From Vulcanimicrobiota bacterium (GTDB lineage Bacteria > Vulcanimicrobiota > Vulcanimicrobiia > Vulcanimicrobiales > Vulcanimicrobiaceae): a stretch of 5,847 bases of DNA. A program made the translations under genes and the position numbers. Location of the stretch: assembly GCA_030040695.1 (NCBI GenBank), contig JASHTE010000043.1, positions 1 to 5,847 on the forward strand. The letters run 5' to 3'. Shown here piece by piece: positions 1-5,755 of this stretch. Under the pieces are notes generated by a model. That model was not told the DNA's origin and made no database searches. It saw nothing but the letters and a program-made list of their open reading frames with translations. The stretch's first letter is position 1. Each line of letters begins with the position of its first letter.

Positions 1-57
1 AGACAGGAGCAACGCAACAAGCAATTGCAGGGTGTTTGCGGCAATCATCCATGCCAT
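1..57 (-). CDS. N-terminus of an unidentified membrane or exported protein (partial)
   Basis: This reading frame starts on the minus strand and runs off the left edge after 19 codons. The visible residues, MAWMIAANTLQLLVALLLS, are hydrophobic after a short N-terminus, as in a signal peptide or first membrane helix. Two adjacent ATG codons are available, at 60-58 and 57-55. I chose the second because it lies 5 bases from an AAGGAG ribosome binding site, whereas the first is only 2 bases away. A third in-frame ATG at 48 is 14 bases away. The gene lies 178 bases downstream of the serine hydrolase stop on the same strand. No family can be assigned from so few residues. The ribosome binding site plus hydrophobic start make a real gene likely, but its function is unknown. 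Confidence 0.55.
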   Translation of the reverse strand, partial: MAWMIAANTLQLLVALLLS

Positions 58-60
58 CAT

Positions 61-235
61 CTCTCCTTCTCATGTCACACGAGACCACTGTCGCGTGGAA
101 GATCAGGAGCCATCAGCCCTATGCCGGCGGATGCTTGCGGTGAGCTCCATCACCGTTTTCGTCTGTTTCAGAGTACCGCTACGGCGACCGCGTTTCCTCT
201 TCGGGTGATGTCGCGACGACGCAAACGGCGGGCGG
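61..235. other. Intergenic region without a credible gene
   Basis: This 175-base gap separates the serine hydrolase stop from the start of the left-edge gene. Reading frames crossing it are short or are continuations of out-of-frame shadows of the hydrolase. It must carry any promoter of the left-edge gene that does not come from read-through, but I see no convincing paired -35 and -10. A TACTCT hexamer on the minus strand near 171-176 has no matching -35. No tRNA, riboswitch or repeat array is evident. Confidence 0.6.
63..68 (-). promoter_or_regulatory. Ribosome binding site AAGGAG for the left-edge gene
   Basis: Read on the minus strand this is AAGGAG, a strong Shine-Dalgarno match, followed by AG and then two consecutive ATG codons. 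It decides the start of the partial gene at the left edge (5-base spacing to the second ATG). Few genes in this window have so clear a site. Confidence 0.6.
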
Positions 236-250
236 CTAGAGTCCGCCGCC
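231..250 (-). terminator. Weak GC-rich hairpin at the end of the serine hydrolase gene
   Basis: GGCGGC (231-236) and GCCGCC (245-250) form a perfect 6-bp stem with an 8-base loop, overlapping the hydrolase stop codon at 236-238. On the transcribed strand no run of T follows, only GTTT, so this is not a typical intrinsic terminator. It could be a pause or mRNA-end stabilising structure, or chance pairing in GC-rich sequence that encodes the C-terminal glycines. Confidence 0.22.
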
Positions 251-1267
251 GGTCGCGGCTGACGCCTCGGTTGCGGCGTTATCCCAGTACCGTACGTCGG
301 GTGCGTTCGGAACATCGCCGACCGCGCCGACGGAGAAGGAGCCGACGCCCTTAGCGATGCGCCACGTAGCGAGGCGCATCTCGCCTTGGTAGGCGGTACG
401 CGAGAGGGCGTGGATGAACATTTTGCCGATCGATTGCGAGGGGAGGCCCGTTGTCATCACGGCGATGACGTACGGAGCGCCATCGGCATAGACGATGCCG
501 ACGTCGTTGAGCGTATCGAACAAGCTCCCCGTCTTGTGCGCGATGAGTATGTCGTCCGGCAGCGATTCCGGAAGGAGCGTGTTGAACTCGTCGTCCTCGA
601 GAATCGCGATCATCTCGTTCGACGACCATTCGTCGATGAGTCGCCCTTCGGCCATGAGTTTGAGCAGCCGCACCATGTCGGAAGGTGAGCTGCGTAGCTC
701 GTTACGCACCGCCCATCCTTGCGTACGGATGTAGTCGGAGAGCCACGTGTGGTGCAGTCCGAGCGCGTACATCTCGCGATTGATGTTCCTCCGGCCGACA
801 AGCCGAATGAGCATGTTCGCGGCGGTGTTGTCGCTCACGTCGATCATGCGCGCGAGCAGCTCGGAGACCGAGTACTCCGAGCCGACCGGTGCGTCGCAGA
901 GATCGCCGGAGCCGTCGTCTCTGTCACTCGATTGGAGCATCACTCGTTGGTCGAGCGAGAAGTCCCCTTCCTCGAGCTGCTTGAAGACTTCGATCATCAC
1001 TGCAACCTTGATCGTCGACGCGGCGGGCATCGAGACGTTCGCGTTATAGCCCACGGTCAAGCCGCTCGAAAGGTCGTAGACCTCGAATGCGGTCTGTGCG
1101 GGAAGACGCGCGGCGAGCCGACGTAGTTCGGCGCGCAAGTGGCGCAATGGTGCCGGAGAAGCGGTCGCGACGGCAGGGAGCAGCGCAATCGCACAAACTG
1201 CAACGATGGCGAAGCAAAGGACGCGAGCGCGACGAGCGGCCGCCACGATGGAGGGATTGTAACACAC
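236..1267 (-). CDS. Exported serine hydrolase, class A beta-lactamase-like fold
   Basis: This is a 343-residue protein of the penicillin-recognising serine hydrolase superfamily (Beta-lactamase2 type). Residues 12-36 form a Sec signal peptide: RRAR, then a hydrophobic core, ending AVATA before SPAP, so it probably acts outside the cytoplasmic membrane. Active-site motifs are in family order: STIK at 84-87 (Ser84 nucleophile, Lys87), SDN at 145-147 and HKTG at 244-247. The segment corresponding to the omega loop (about 175-190) shows no ExxLN motif, and Ile/Arg sits where class A enzymes carry Glu166. Antibiotic hydrolysis is therefore doubtful; a peptidoglycan peptidase, esterase or penicillin-binding role is equally possible. 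Residues from about 296 on form an Ala/Gly-rich tail not obviously part of the fold. The start given is GTG at 1267. A GTG at 1246 gives a cleaner signal peptide, and neither has a Shine-Dalgarno site. The gene follows the transporter on the same strand after 39 bases. The fold is secure, the substrate unknown. Confidence 0.9.
   Translation of the reverse strand: MCYNPSIVAAARRARVLCFAIVAVCAIALLPAVATASPAPLRHLRAELRRLAARLPAQTAFEVYDLSSGLTVGYNANVSMPAASTIKVAVMIEVFKQLEEGDFSLDQRVMLQSSDRDDGSGDLCDAPVGSEYSVSELLARMIDVSDNTAANMLIRLVGRRNINREMYALGLHHTWLSDYIRTQGWAVRNELRSSPSDMVRLLKLMAEGRLIDEWSSNEMIAILEDDEFNTLLPESLPDDILIAHKTGSLFDTLNDVGIVYADGAPYVIAVMTTGLPSQSIGKMFIHALSRTAYQGEMRLATWRIAKGVGSFSVGAVGDVPNAPDVRYWDNAATEASAATGGGL
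1256..1264 (-). promoter_or_regulatory. Candidate extended -10 promoter for the serine hydrolase
   Basis: The minus strand reads TGTTACAAT, an extended -10 (TGn) followed by TACAAT, one base from the TATAAT consensus. No TTGACA-like -35 lies 17 bases upstream. It overlaps the first codons of the longest hydrolase frame. If it is active, the gene more likely starts at the GTG at 1246, 9 bases downstream of the hexamer, on an almost leaderless transcript. This is inference from motif and position only. Confidence 0.3.
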
Positions 1268-1277
1268 GGCACGCCGT
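1266..1277. promoter_or_regulatory. Possible operator dyad beside the candidate promoter
   Basis: ACGGCACGCCGT is a perfect dyad, with arms ACGGC and GCCGT around a 2-base centre. It lies just upstream of the candidate extended -10, where a bound repressor would block RNA polymerase. It is also the core of the direct repeat described separately. A 5-bp arm can arise by chance at this base composition, so a regulatory role is only a suggestion. Confidence 0.22.
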
Positions 1278-1326
1278 CGGAGCTAGGGTTGAGGGGACCC
1301 GGTTCCTTAGAACGGCACACCGTCGG
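1266..1326. repeat. Near-perfect 15-bp direct repeat flanking the permease/hydrolase gap
   Basis: ACGGCACGCCGTCGG at 1266-1280 recurs as ACGGCACACCGTCGG at 1312-1326, differing at one base and offset by 46 bases. One copy lies at the hydrolase start; the other lies in the last codons of the second permease (around DGVPF). It could be a pair of protein-binding sites or the trace of a short duplication that created the gap. Confidence 0.45.
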
Positions 1327-2227
1327 CGGCCGGAGCTCTCACTCTTCCGGTCACCCCTGCGAGCGCGACGAGTGCCGCGATGTACGGTAGCGCGGCGAGC
1401 GCGTCGGCTGGAAGCCACGCGATCTGGCCGGCGATCCAGTATTGTAAAGCTTCGAACAAGCCAAAGACGACTGCTGCGCCGGTTGCTCCGAGCGGCGTCC
1501 AGCGACCGAAGATGACGGCGGCGAGCGCGATGAAGCCGCGCCCGGCGGTCATGCCGTCAGAGTAGAGATTCAGCTCGCCGATCGCGAGAAAAGCGCCGCC
1601 GAGCCCCGCCAGCGCGCCGCTCGCGATCACTGCGAGCAAGCGAAAGCGCAACGGATTCAAGCCCGCGGATTTCACCGCGAGCGGGTTCTCGCCGGTGGCG
1701 CGCACGCGTAGTCCCCACGGCGTCCGATAGAGCACGATGTGCAGCGCGATCGCCAAAAGGAATGCAAGTACGACGAGCACGAGCTCGCCGAGGTTCATGT
1801 TGAGGCAGCGCACGTTTGCGGAGGCGAGCTGCGGCACGGTTTTCGATGCGCCGGGTTGGTTGAAGAGCAGCACGAGGCCGTATGCAGCGCCGCCCGAGCA
1901 GATGAGGTTGATACCCATTCCGGCAACGACTTGGTCGACCTTGAACCTTGTCACGGCGAGTGCGAAAACATAACCGACCGCGGCGCCGGCCATGATGCCT
2001 GCGAGCAAGCCGATCCAGCCTGCGTGGAGCACGTACGACGTCACCGCGGCGGCGAAGGCTCCCGCCGCCATCAAACCTTCCAACCCAATGTTGATGACGC
2101 CCGAGCGCTCCGAGATCACGCCACCGAGCGCAGCGTAGACGATCGGCGCCGATTTTACGAGCGTGAGGAGCACGAGCGAGACGACGAGCCCCACGAATCC
2201 GGACTCGACGAAGCCGCAGCCGTTCAT
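1307..2227 (-). CDS. Nucleoside-type ABC importer permease, second subunit (NupQ/NupC/YufQ-like)
   Basis: This 306-residue integral membrane protein belongs to the BPD_transp_2 permease family, in the branch that pairs with BMP lipoproteins to import nucleosides. It would form half of the heterodimeric channel with the permease encoded just upstream. The sequence is mostly hydrophobic helices. Family-typical stretches are ISERSGVINIGLEG at 38-51, VDQVVAGMGINL at 97-108, a cytoplasmic segment with GLRVRATGENP from 172 that probably contacts the ATPase, and TAGRGFIALAAVIFG at 227-241. Length is normal for this subunit. The ATG overlaps the upstream permease stop as ATGA, and a GGAGG site 6 bases upstream supports this start. 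It ends with TAA and is the last gene of the transporter set. Family assignment is strong; the transported ligand is inferred. Confidence 0.93.
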   Translation of the reverse strand: MNGCGFVESGFVGLVVSLVLLTLVKSAPIVYAALGGVISERSGVINIGLEGLMAAGAFAAAVTSYVLHAGWIGLLAGIMAGAAVGYVFALAVTRFKVDQVVAGMGINLICSGGAAYGLVLLFNQPGASKTVPQLASANVRCLNMNLGELVLVVLAFLLAIALHIVLYRTPWGLRVRATGENPLAVKSAGLNPLRFRLLAVIASGALAGLGGAFLAIGELNLYSDGMTAGRGFIALAAVIFGRWTPLGATGAAVVFGLFEALQYWIAGQIAWLPADALAALPYIAALVALAGVTGRVRAPAADGVPF

Positions 2228-3261
2228 AGCGACCCTCCCTCGACGCGCTCACTGCGCTGCGCGACGTACCGCCGCGCAGCGAGCACGAGGATGATGATAC
2301 CCTCGATGACGTGGATCGTGTCCTTGGGTACTTGAGCGCTGGCCTGCATGGCGAGTCCTCCGGCTTCGAGTATTCCGAAGAAGAATGAAGCGACGCACAC
2401 CTTGAGCGGATCGAGGTCGCCGACGAGCGCGACGGCGATCGCGACGTAGCCGTAACCCGGCGAGAGCTGCGTGTTGAAACGGTGCAACTCTCCGGCCACG
2501 ATCGTCGCACCACCGACGCCCGCTATCGCACCCGAAAGCGTGAGCGAGAGCCAGGTCAGCCGCGGAAGGTTGATGCCGTTCCGGCGCGCCGCTTCGGGAG
2601 CCTCGCCGGCGACGCGCAATTCGTATCCGAAAACCGTGCGTGCGAAGAGAAAGCGCAAGAGGACGGCGATTGCGATCGCGATGAGGATGCCGATCGAAAG
2701 ACGCGTGTGCGGAATGAGCGTCGGCAGCCAATAGGTATCCGGCAGCCACGCGGTCTCGGCGCCGATCGCCGCGGGCCCCATCAGCCATTGCGTCACGAGC
2801 CACAGTGTCACATACTGCGCGACGAAATTGAGCATGAGCGTCGAAATGATCTCGTTCGCACGCAGCTTCGCCTTCATCCAACCGGCGATCGCGCCCCAAA
2901 TGCCGCCGCCGATCGCACCGAGCACGAGCATGATGACGATCGCCAGGAACGGTGGCATGACGACCGCGCCGCCGAAGGCACCGGCGAGCAGGGCACCGAT
3001 GAGCAGCTGGCCCTCTGCGCCGATGTTGAAGAGTCCGGCGCGGAACGCGAGCGCGATGCCGAGCGAAGGGAAGAGCAGCGCAGAGGTCGTGACGAGCGTC
3101 TCGCCGATCTGACTGCGCCCTCCGAGCGATCCGAGAATGAGTGCCGAGAATCCATCGATCGGATTCGTCCCCGCGACGATCATCGCGACCGACATGAGCA
3201 CGACGATGATGACAATTGCGCCGATCGGGCCGGCGGCGCTTTCGAGCGAGAGGCGCCTCAT
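2224..3261 (-). CDS. Nucleoside-type ABC importer permease, first subunit (NupP/NupB/YufP-like)
   Basis: This 345-residue BPD_transp_2 permease is the larger of the two channel subunits. A membrane helix follows a short N-terminus (about 11-30), and further hydrophobic helices run to about 329. Characteristic segments are FRAGLFNIGAEGQ at 73-85, NEIISTLMLN at 136-145, a cytoplasmic coupling region GYELRVAGEAPEAARRNGI at 212-230, and the glycine-rich SGAIAGVGGA at 243-252. These match the YufP/NupB side of the heterodimer rather than YufQ/NupC. The start ATG overlaps the ATPase stop (ATGA). No convincing Shine-Dalgarno site precedes it, and the start codon lies in one arm of a perfect 10-bp inverted repeat, so translation probably depends on ribosomes finishing the ATPase. 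Its own stop overlaps the next permease start in the same way. Family assignment is strong; purine nucleoside as ligand is inferred from the operon. Confidence 0.93.
   Translation of the reverse strand: MRRLSLESAAGPIGAIVIIVVLMSVAMIVAGTNPIDGFSALILGSLGGRSQIGETLVTTSALLFPSLGIALAFRAGLFNIGAEGQLLIGALLAGAFGGAVVMPPFLAIVIMLVLGAIGGGIWGAIAGWMKAKLRANEIISTLMLNFVAQYVTLWLVTQWLMGPAAIGAETAWLPDTYWLPTLIPHTRLSIGILIAIAIAVLLRFLFARTVFGYELRVAGEAPEAARRNGINLPRLTWLSLTLSGAIAGVGGATIVAGELHRFNTQLSPGYGYVAIAVALVGDLDPLKVCVASFFFGILEAGGLAMQASAQVPKDTIHVIEGIIILVLAARRYVAQRSERVEGGSL
2234..2238 (-). promoter_or_regulatory. Ribosome binding site GGAGG for the second permease
   Basis: GGAGG on the minus strand, within GAGGGAGGGT, lies 6 bases before the ATG at 2227. 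It sits inside the last codons of the first permease. It confirms the start and allows some translation in addition to coupling through the ATGA overlap. Confidence 0.6.
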
Positions 3262-3283
3262 TGTGAGCCCGCCATGAGGCGCC
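3252..3283 (-). promoter_or_regulatory. Perfect hairpin enclosing the first permease start codon
   Basis: The arms GGCGCCTCAT (3252-3261) and ATGAGGCGCC (3274-3283) are perfect reverse complements around a 12-base loop. In the transcript the downstream arm begins with the AUG of the permease and contains the UGA of the ATPase. The pairing would hide the start until a ribosome translating the end of the ATPase opens it. The ATPase C-terminus (GRLMAGSQ) and the permease N-terminus (MRRL) are encoded by the arms, so coincidence is possible, but ten perfect base pairs exactly at the junction is striking. Confidence 0.5.
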
Positions 3284-4706
3284 CGATCGTCGCACGGTCG
3301 ACGCTCGCTCGATCGAAGCGTCCGGCGATCGTGCCGCGATACATGACGCAGACGCGGTCGGCAAGCGCGAGGATCTCGTCGAGGTCAAAGGAGATGAGGA
3401 GCACTGCAGTTCCAGCATTGCGCGCCTCGATGAGGCGTGACTGAACGAGCGCGGCGGCGCCGACGTCGATACCGCGGGTCGGGTTGTAGGCGAGGACGAA
3501 ATGCGGCTGGTCGATAAGGGCGCGCCCCACGAGCAGCTTCTGCTGATTGCCGCCGGAGAGCGTGCGCACCTTGACGTCGAGCGATGCCGCGCGAACGTCG
3601 AAGCGCTCGACGATCACCTGCGCATCGGCGCGCGCCCGCTCACGATCGAGCAGCATTCCATGGCGAATGCTCGGCCGGTTCTGCCGTCCAAGCACGACGT
3701 TCTCCACGATCGAGAAATTGAGCACGAGCCCTTCGAGGTGACGGTCTTGGGGAATGACGCTCATCTCGACGCGTGACCGCTCACGCTTCGTCGAGGGCTC
3801 CGGCGTGAAGCGTACTGAACCCCGGTGCGGCAGCACTCCTGCGATGGCGTCGGCGAGCGCCGTCTGTCCGTTTCCCTCCACGCCTGCGATGCCGACGATT
3901 TCGCCGCTGCGCACGTCGAGATCGATGGCACTGACGCCGGATTCGGCGCTTCCCGCCTGGAGTGCGTGAACGCTGAGGCACGGATGCGGCGTCGTCTGTG
4001 CGCGCTCGGCGATCTGCGGGAGCTCGCCACCGACCATTGCGCGCGCAATCTCGTCGATGGATGTTTCGGCAGTCGGCATCGCGGCTACGATGCGCCCACG
4101 TCGCATGACGCTGACACGCGTGCTGTACGCTATCACTTCCTGCAGCTTGTGCGTCACGATGAGGACGGCGGTGCCGCGCCGCGCGAGCTGTGTCACGCTC
4201 GCAAAGAAACCGTCGATTTCCGCAGGAGCGAGTGCGGCGGTAGGCTCATCGAGGAGAAGAATCGCCGGATCGCGCTCGAGCTCGCGCAGCAGCTCGACGC
4301 GCTGCTGCGCTCCGATCGGCAAGTCCTCGACGATCGCGTCGGCGTCGATTGCGAGCTCGTTTGCCCTGGAGAGCTCGCGCACACGTCCGCGCGCCGCGTC
4401 GACGTCGATACGCCATCCACGCCGCGGCTCGCGCCCGAGAAGGATATTCTGCCAAACGTTGAGGCGCCCGACGAGCTCGAAGTGCTGATGTACCAGGCCC
4501 ACCGTGCCCTGCGCCTCGACGCTGCCCGCGTCAGGGCGAAGCTCGCCGAAGGCGATCGCGGCAAGCGTCGATTTGCCGGCTCCGTTCTCGCCGACGAGCG
4601 CATGGACTTCGCCTGCCGTGAGATCGAGATCGACGCCGTCGACCGCGACGACGCCCGGAAACGCCTTGCGAATCCCTCGCAGGCGCAGCGCCGGAGTCGC
4701 GTTCAT
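3258..4706 (-). CDS. Double-domain ABC ATPase of a nucleoside-type importer (NupO/NupA/YufO-like)
   Basis: This 482-residue protein carries two ABC domains in one chain, the arrangement of sugar and nucleoside importers of this class, and would power transport through the two permeases from the cytoplasmic face. Domain 1 has Walker A GENGAGKST at 39-47, the Q-loop near LVHQHFEL (71-78), a signature-region LPIGAQQRVE at 129-138, Walker B ILLLDEPTA at 149-157 and the H-loop His186. Domain 2 has a degenerate Walker A (GVEGNGQT, 275-282, no Lys), a canonical LSGGNQQK signature at 383-390, and AYNPTRGID at 406-414 in place of a DEP Walker B. This asymmetry is normal in the family: usually one composite site is catalytic. 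Length is slightly under the usual 500 or so. The ATG overlaps the lipoprotein stop (ATGA) and has a GAGGA site 7 bases upstream. Function is secure; ligand comes from the binding protein. Confidence 0.96.
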   Translation of the reverse strand: MNATPALRLRGIRKAFPGVVAVDGVDLDLTAGEVHALVGENGAGKSTLAAIAFGELRPDAGSVEAQGTVGLVHQHFELVGRLNVWQNILLGREPRRGWRIDVDAARGRVRELSRANELAIDADAIVEDLPIGAQQRVELLRELERDPAILLLDEPTAALAPAEIDGFFASVTQLARRGTAVLIVTHKLQEVIAYSTRVSVMRRGRIVAAMPTAETSIDEIARAMVGGELPQIAERAQTTPHPCLSVHALQAGSAESGVSAIDLDVRSGEIVGIAGVEGNGQTALADAIAGVLPHRGSVRFTPEPSTKRERSRVEMSVIPQDRHLEGLVLNFSIVENVVLGRQNRPSIRHGMLLDRERARADAQVIVERFDVRAASLDVKVRTLSGGNQQKLLVGRALIDQPHFVLAYNPTRGIDVGAAALVQSRLIEARNAGTAVLLISFDLDEILALADRVCVMYRGTIAGRFDRASVDRATIGRLMAGSQ

Positions 4707-5755
4707 GGCAGGTTCCTCAGCGGCACCGGTTTGAATGCCGCCTCTCCTGCGAGCGTGTACGGCGGAACGATTCGGCCCTCTTCGATCGCGCGCTGGATCG
4801 ACGCGAGACGTGCGAGCCTCTCCGGCCCGATTTGATCGCGCGTGTACCGAAAGTCGGTCAAGCCGATCGCGTGCTGGTGAAGGCCGAGGACGATGTGTCC
4901 CGAGAGCGGACGCCCGTCTCTGATGGCTTTCGCGATGTCGAACACCGCGACGTACACCTTCTTGACCATAGAGGTGAGCACTTTGCCGGGCAGCAGCCCG
5001 TCCATGTCTGAGTCGACACCGATGACGTATGTGCCGGCGGGGCGCGTCCGCGCTGCGTCGATCGATCCAAGCGTCGCCTTACCGGCCGCCGAGTAGACGA
5101 TGTCGGCGCCTCCGTCGAAGAGCAGCTGCGTCATCTCTTCGCCTGCGGCGACGTCGTCGAAGCTGCCGACATACTTCACGTCGACTTTCGTATTCGGGTC
5201 GATCTCTTTTGCTCCGGCGGCGTAGCCGGCTTCGAACTTCTCGATCAACGGCAGATCTTCGCCGCCGAGAAACGCGATGTGATGCGTCGTGCTCATCATC
5301 GCGGCAAGCGCTCCGGCCAAGAAGGAGCCGTCTTGCTCTTTGAACGTGACGACAACGACGTTGGCTTCACCGCCAAAAGCGGTGGGGTCTCCGTCGATGA
5401 TCGCGTAGTGCTCCAACGGGTTCGCCTCCGCAACTTCGGAGAGATCGCGGCTCATGAGGACGCCGACCGCGTAGATCATGTCGAAGTGTAGGTTCGTGAG
5501 CGCGGTGAGGTTCGGCTGATAATCGGCTGCGGAGCGCGATTGCAGAACCTGAATGTAGGCGTCGAGCTGCGATTGCGACTCGAGGAGTCCGCGGTAGGCC
5601 GAGTCGTTGAATGAGTGATCGCCCAGACCGCCCACATCGGTCACCATGCCGAGCTTGAGCTGTCCCGGATGCGGACCGCGGTGATGCATCGAGCATCCCG
5701 CGAGCGCAATGGCGATGGCGGCGGCCGCAAAGACCGCCCGCAACCGATCCTTCAT
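4703..5755 (-). CDS. BMP/PnrA-family substrate-binding lipoprotein (probable nucleoside receptor)
   Basis: This 350-residue extracytoplasmic receptor would deliver ligand to the permease pair. Residues 1-21 are a lipoprotein signal ending in LAGC, with Cys21 as the lipidation site. The mature part follows the Bmp/PnrA (Med) family: VTDVGGLGDHSFNDSAYRG at 38-56, a turn with IIDGDP at 119-124, TFKEQDGSFLAGALAA at 137-152, FLGGEDLPLIEKFEAGY at 162-178, and GVDSD...VLTSMVKKVYVAVFD at 246-273. Characterised members such as Treponema PnrA bind purine nucleosides, so a nucleoside is the best guess. Two ligand-proximal family motifs deviate: the usual AAGGTG-like segment reads AAGKATLG (223-230), and the usual GVDSDQ reads GVDSDM (246-251), so specificity may differ. 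The ATG is fixed by the signal peptide but has no Shine-Dalgarno site; it overlaps a possible upstream stop as ATGA. It is the first complete gene of the operon. Confidence 0.95.
   Translation of the reverse strand: MKDRLRAVFAAAAIAIALAGCSMHHRGPHPGQLKLGMVTDVGGLGDHSFNDSAYRGLLESQSQLDAYIQVLQSRSAADYQPNLTALTNLHFDMIYAVGVLMSRDLSEVAEANPLEHYAIIDGDPTAFGGEANVVVVTFKEQDGSFLAGALAAMMSTTHHIAFLGGEDLPLIEKFEAGYAAGAKEIDPNTKVDVKYVGSFDDVAAGEEMTQLLFDGGADIVYSAAGKATLGSIDAARTRPAGTYVIGVDSDMDGLLPGKVLTSMVKKVYVAVFDIAKAIRDGRPLSGHIVLGLHQHAIGLTDFRYTRDQIGPERLARLASIQRAIEEGRIVPPYTLAGEAAFKPVPLRNLP
4714..4718 (-). promoter_or_regulatory. Ribosome binding site GAGGA for the ATPase
   Basis: GAGGA on the minus strand lies 7 bases before the ATG at 4706, inside the last codons of the lipoprotein gene. 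It supports the chosen ATPase start. Confidence 0.5.

Noticed and set aside
103..147. Short minus-strand frame MELTASIRRHRADGS ahead of the left-edge gene as a leader peptide
   Set aside because: It has no ribosome binding site, no attenuator-like structure after it and no regulatory codon run.
275..282. Loss of the Walker A lysine in the second ATPase domain as a defect (residues 275-282 of the protein, nucleotides about 3861-3884)
   Set aside because: Degenerate second-domain Walker motifs are normal in nucleoside-type double ATPases of this family. The coordinates given in the start and end fields are protein residues.
1281..1306. Intrinsic terminator after the second permease
   Set aside because: Only imperfect pairing (GGAACC with GGTCC, or GGGT with ACCC) is present and no T run follows.
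1557..2513. Minus-strand 318-codon frame across the two permeases
   Set aside because: It is a frame-shifted reading of real permease sequence, Ser/Arg-rich, without membrane segments.
2249..3418. Minus-strand 389-codon frame overlapping the ATPase and first permease
   Set aside because: It is out of frame with both recognised genes and Arg/His-rich; the permease frame contains the family motifs instead.
2482..3444. Plus-strand open frame of 320 codons opposite the first permease
   Set aside because: The product is a run of charged residues produced by reading hydrophobic codons antisense, and it has no homologous motif.
3825..4835. Plus-strand open frame of 336 codons opposite the ATPase and the lipoprotein end
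   Set aside because: It lies antisense to a clear double ABC ATPase, and its product is rich in Arg, Asp, His and Glu with no fold motif, typical of a GC-rich shadow frame.
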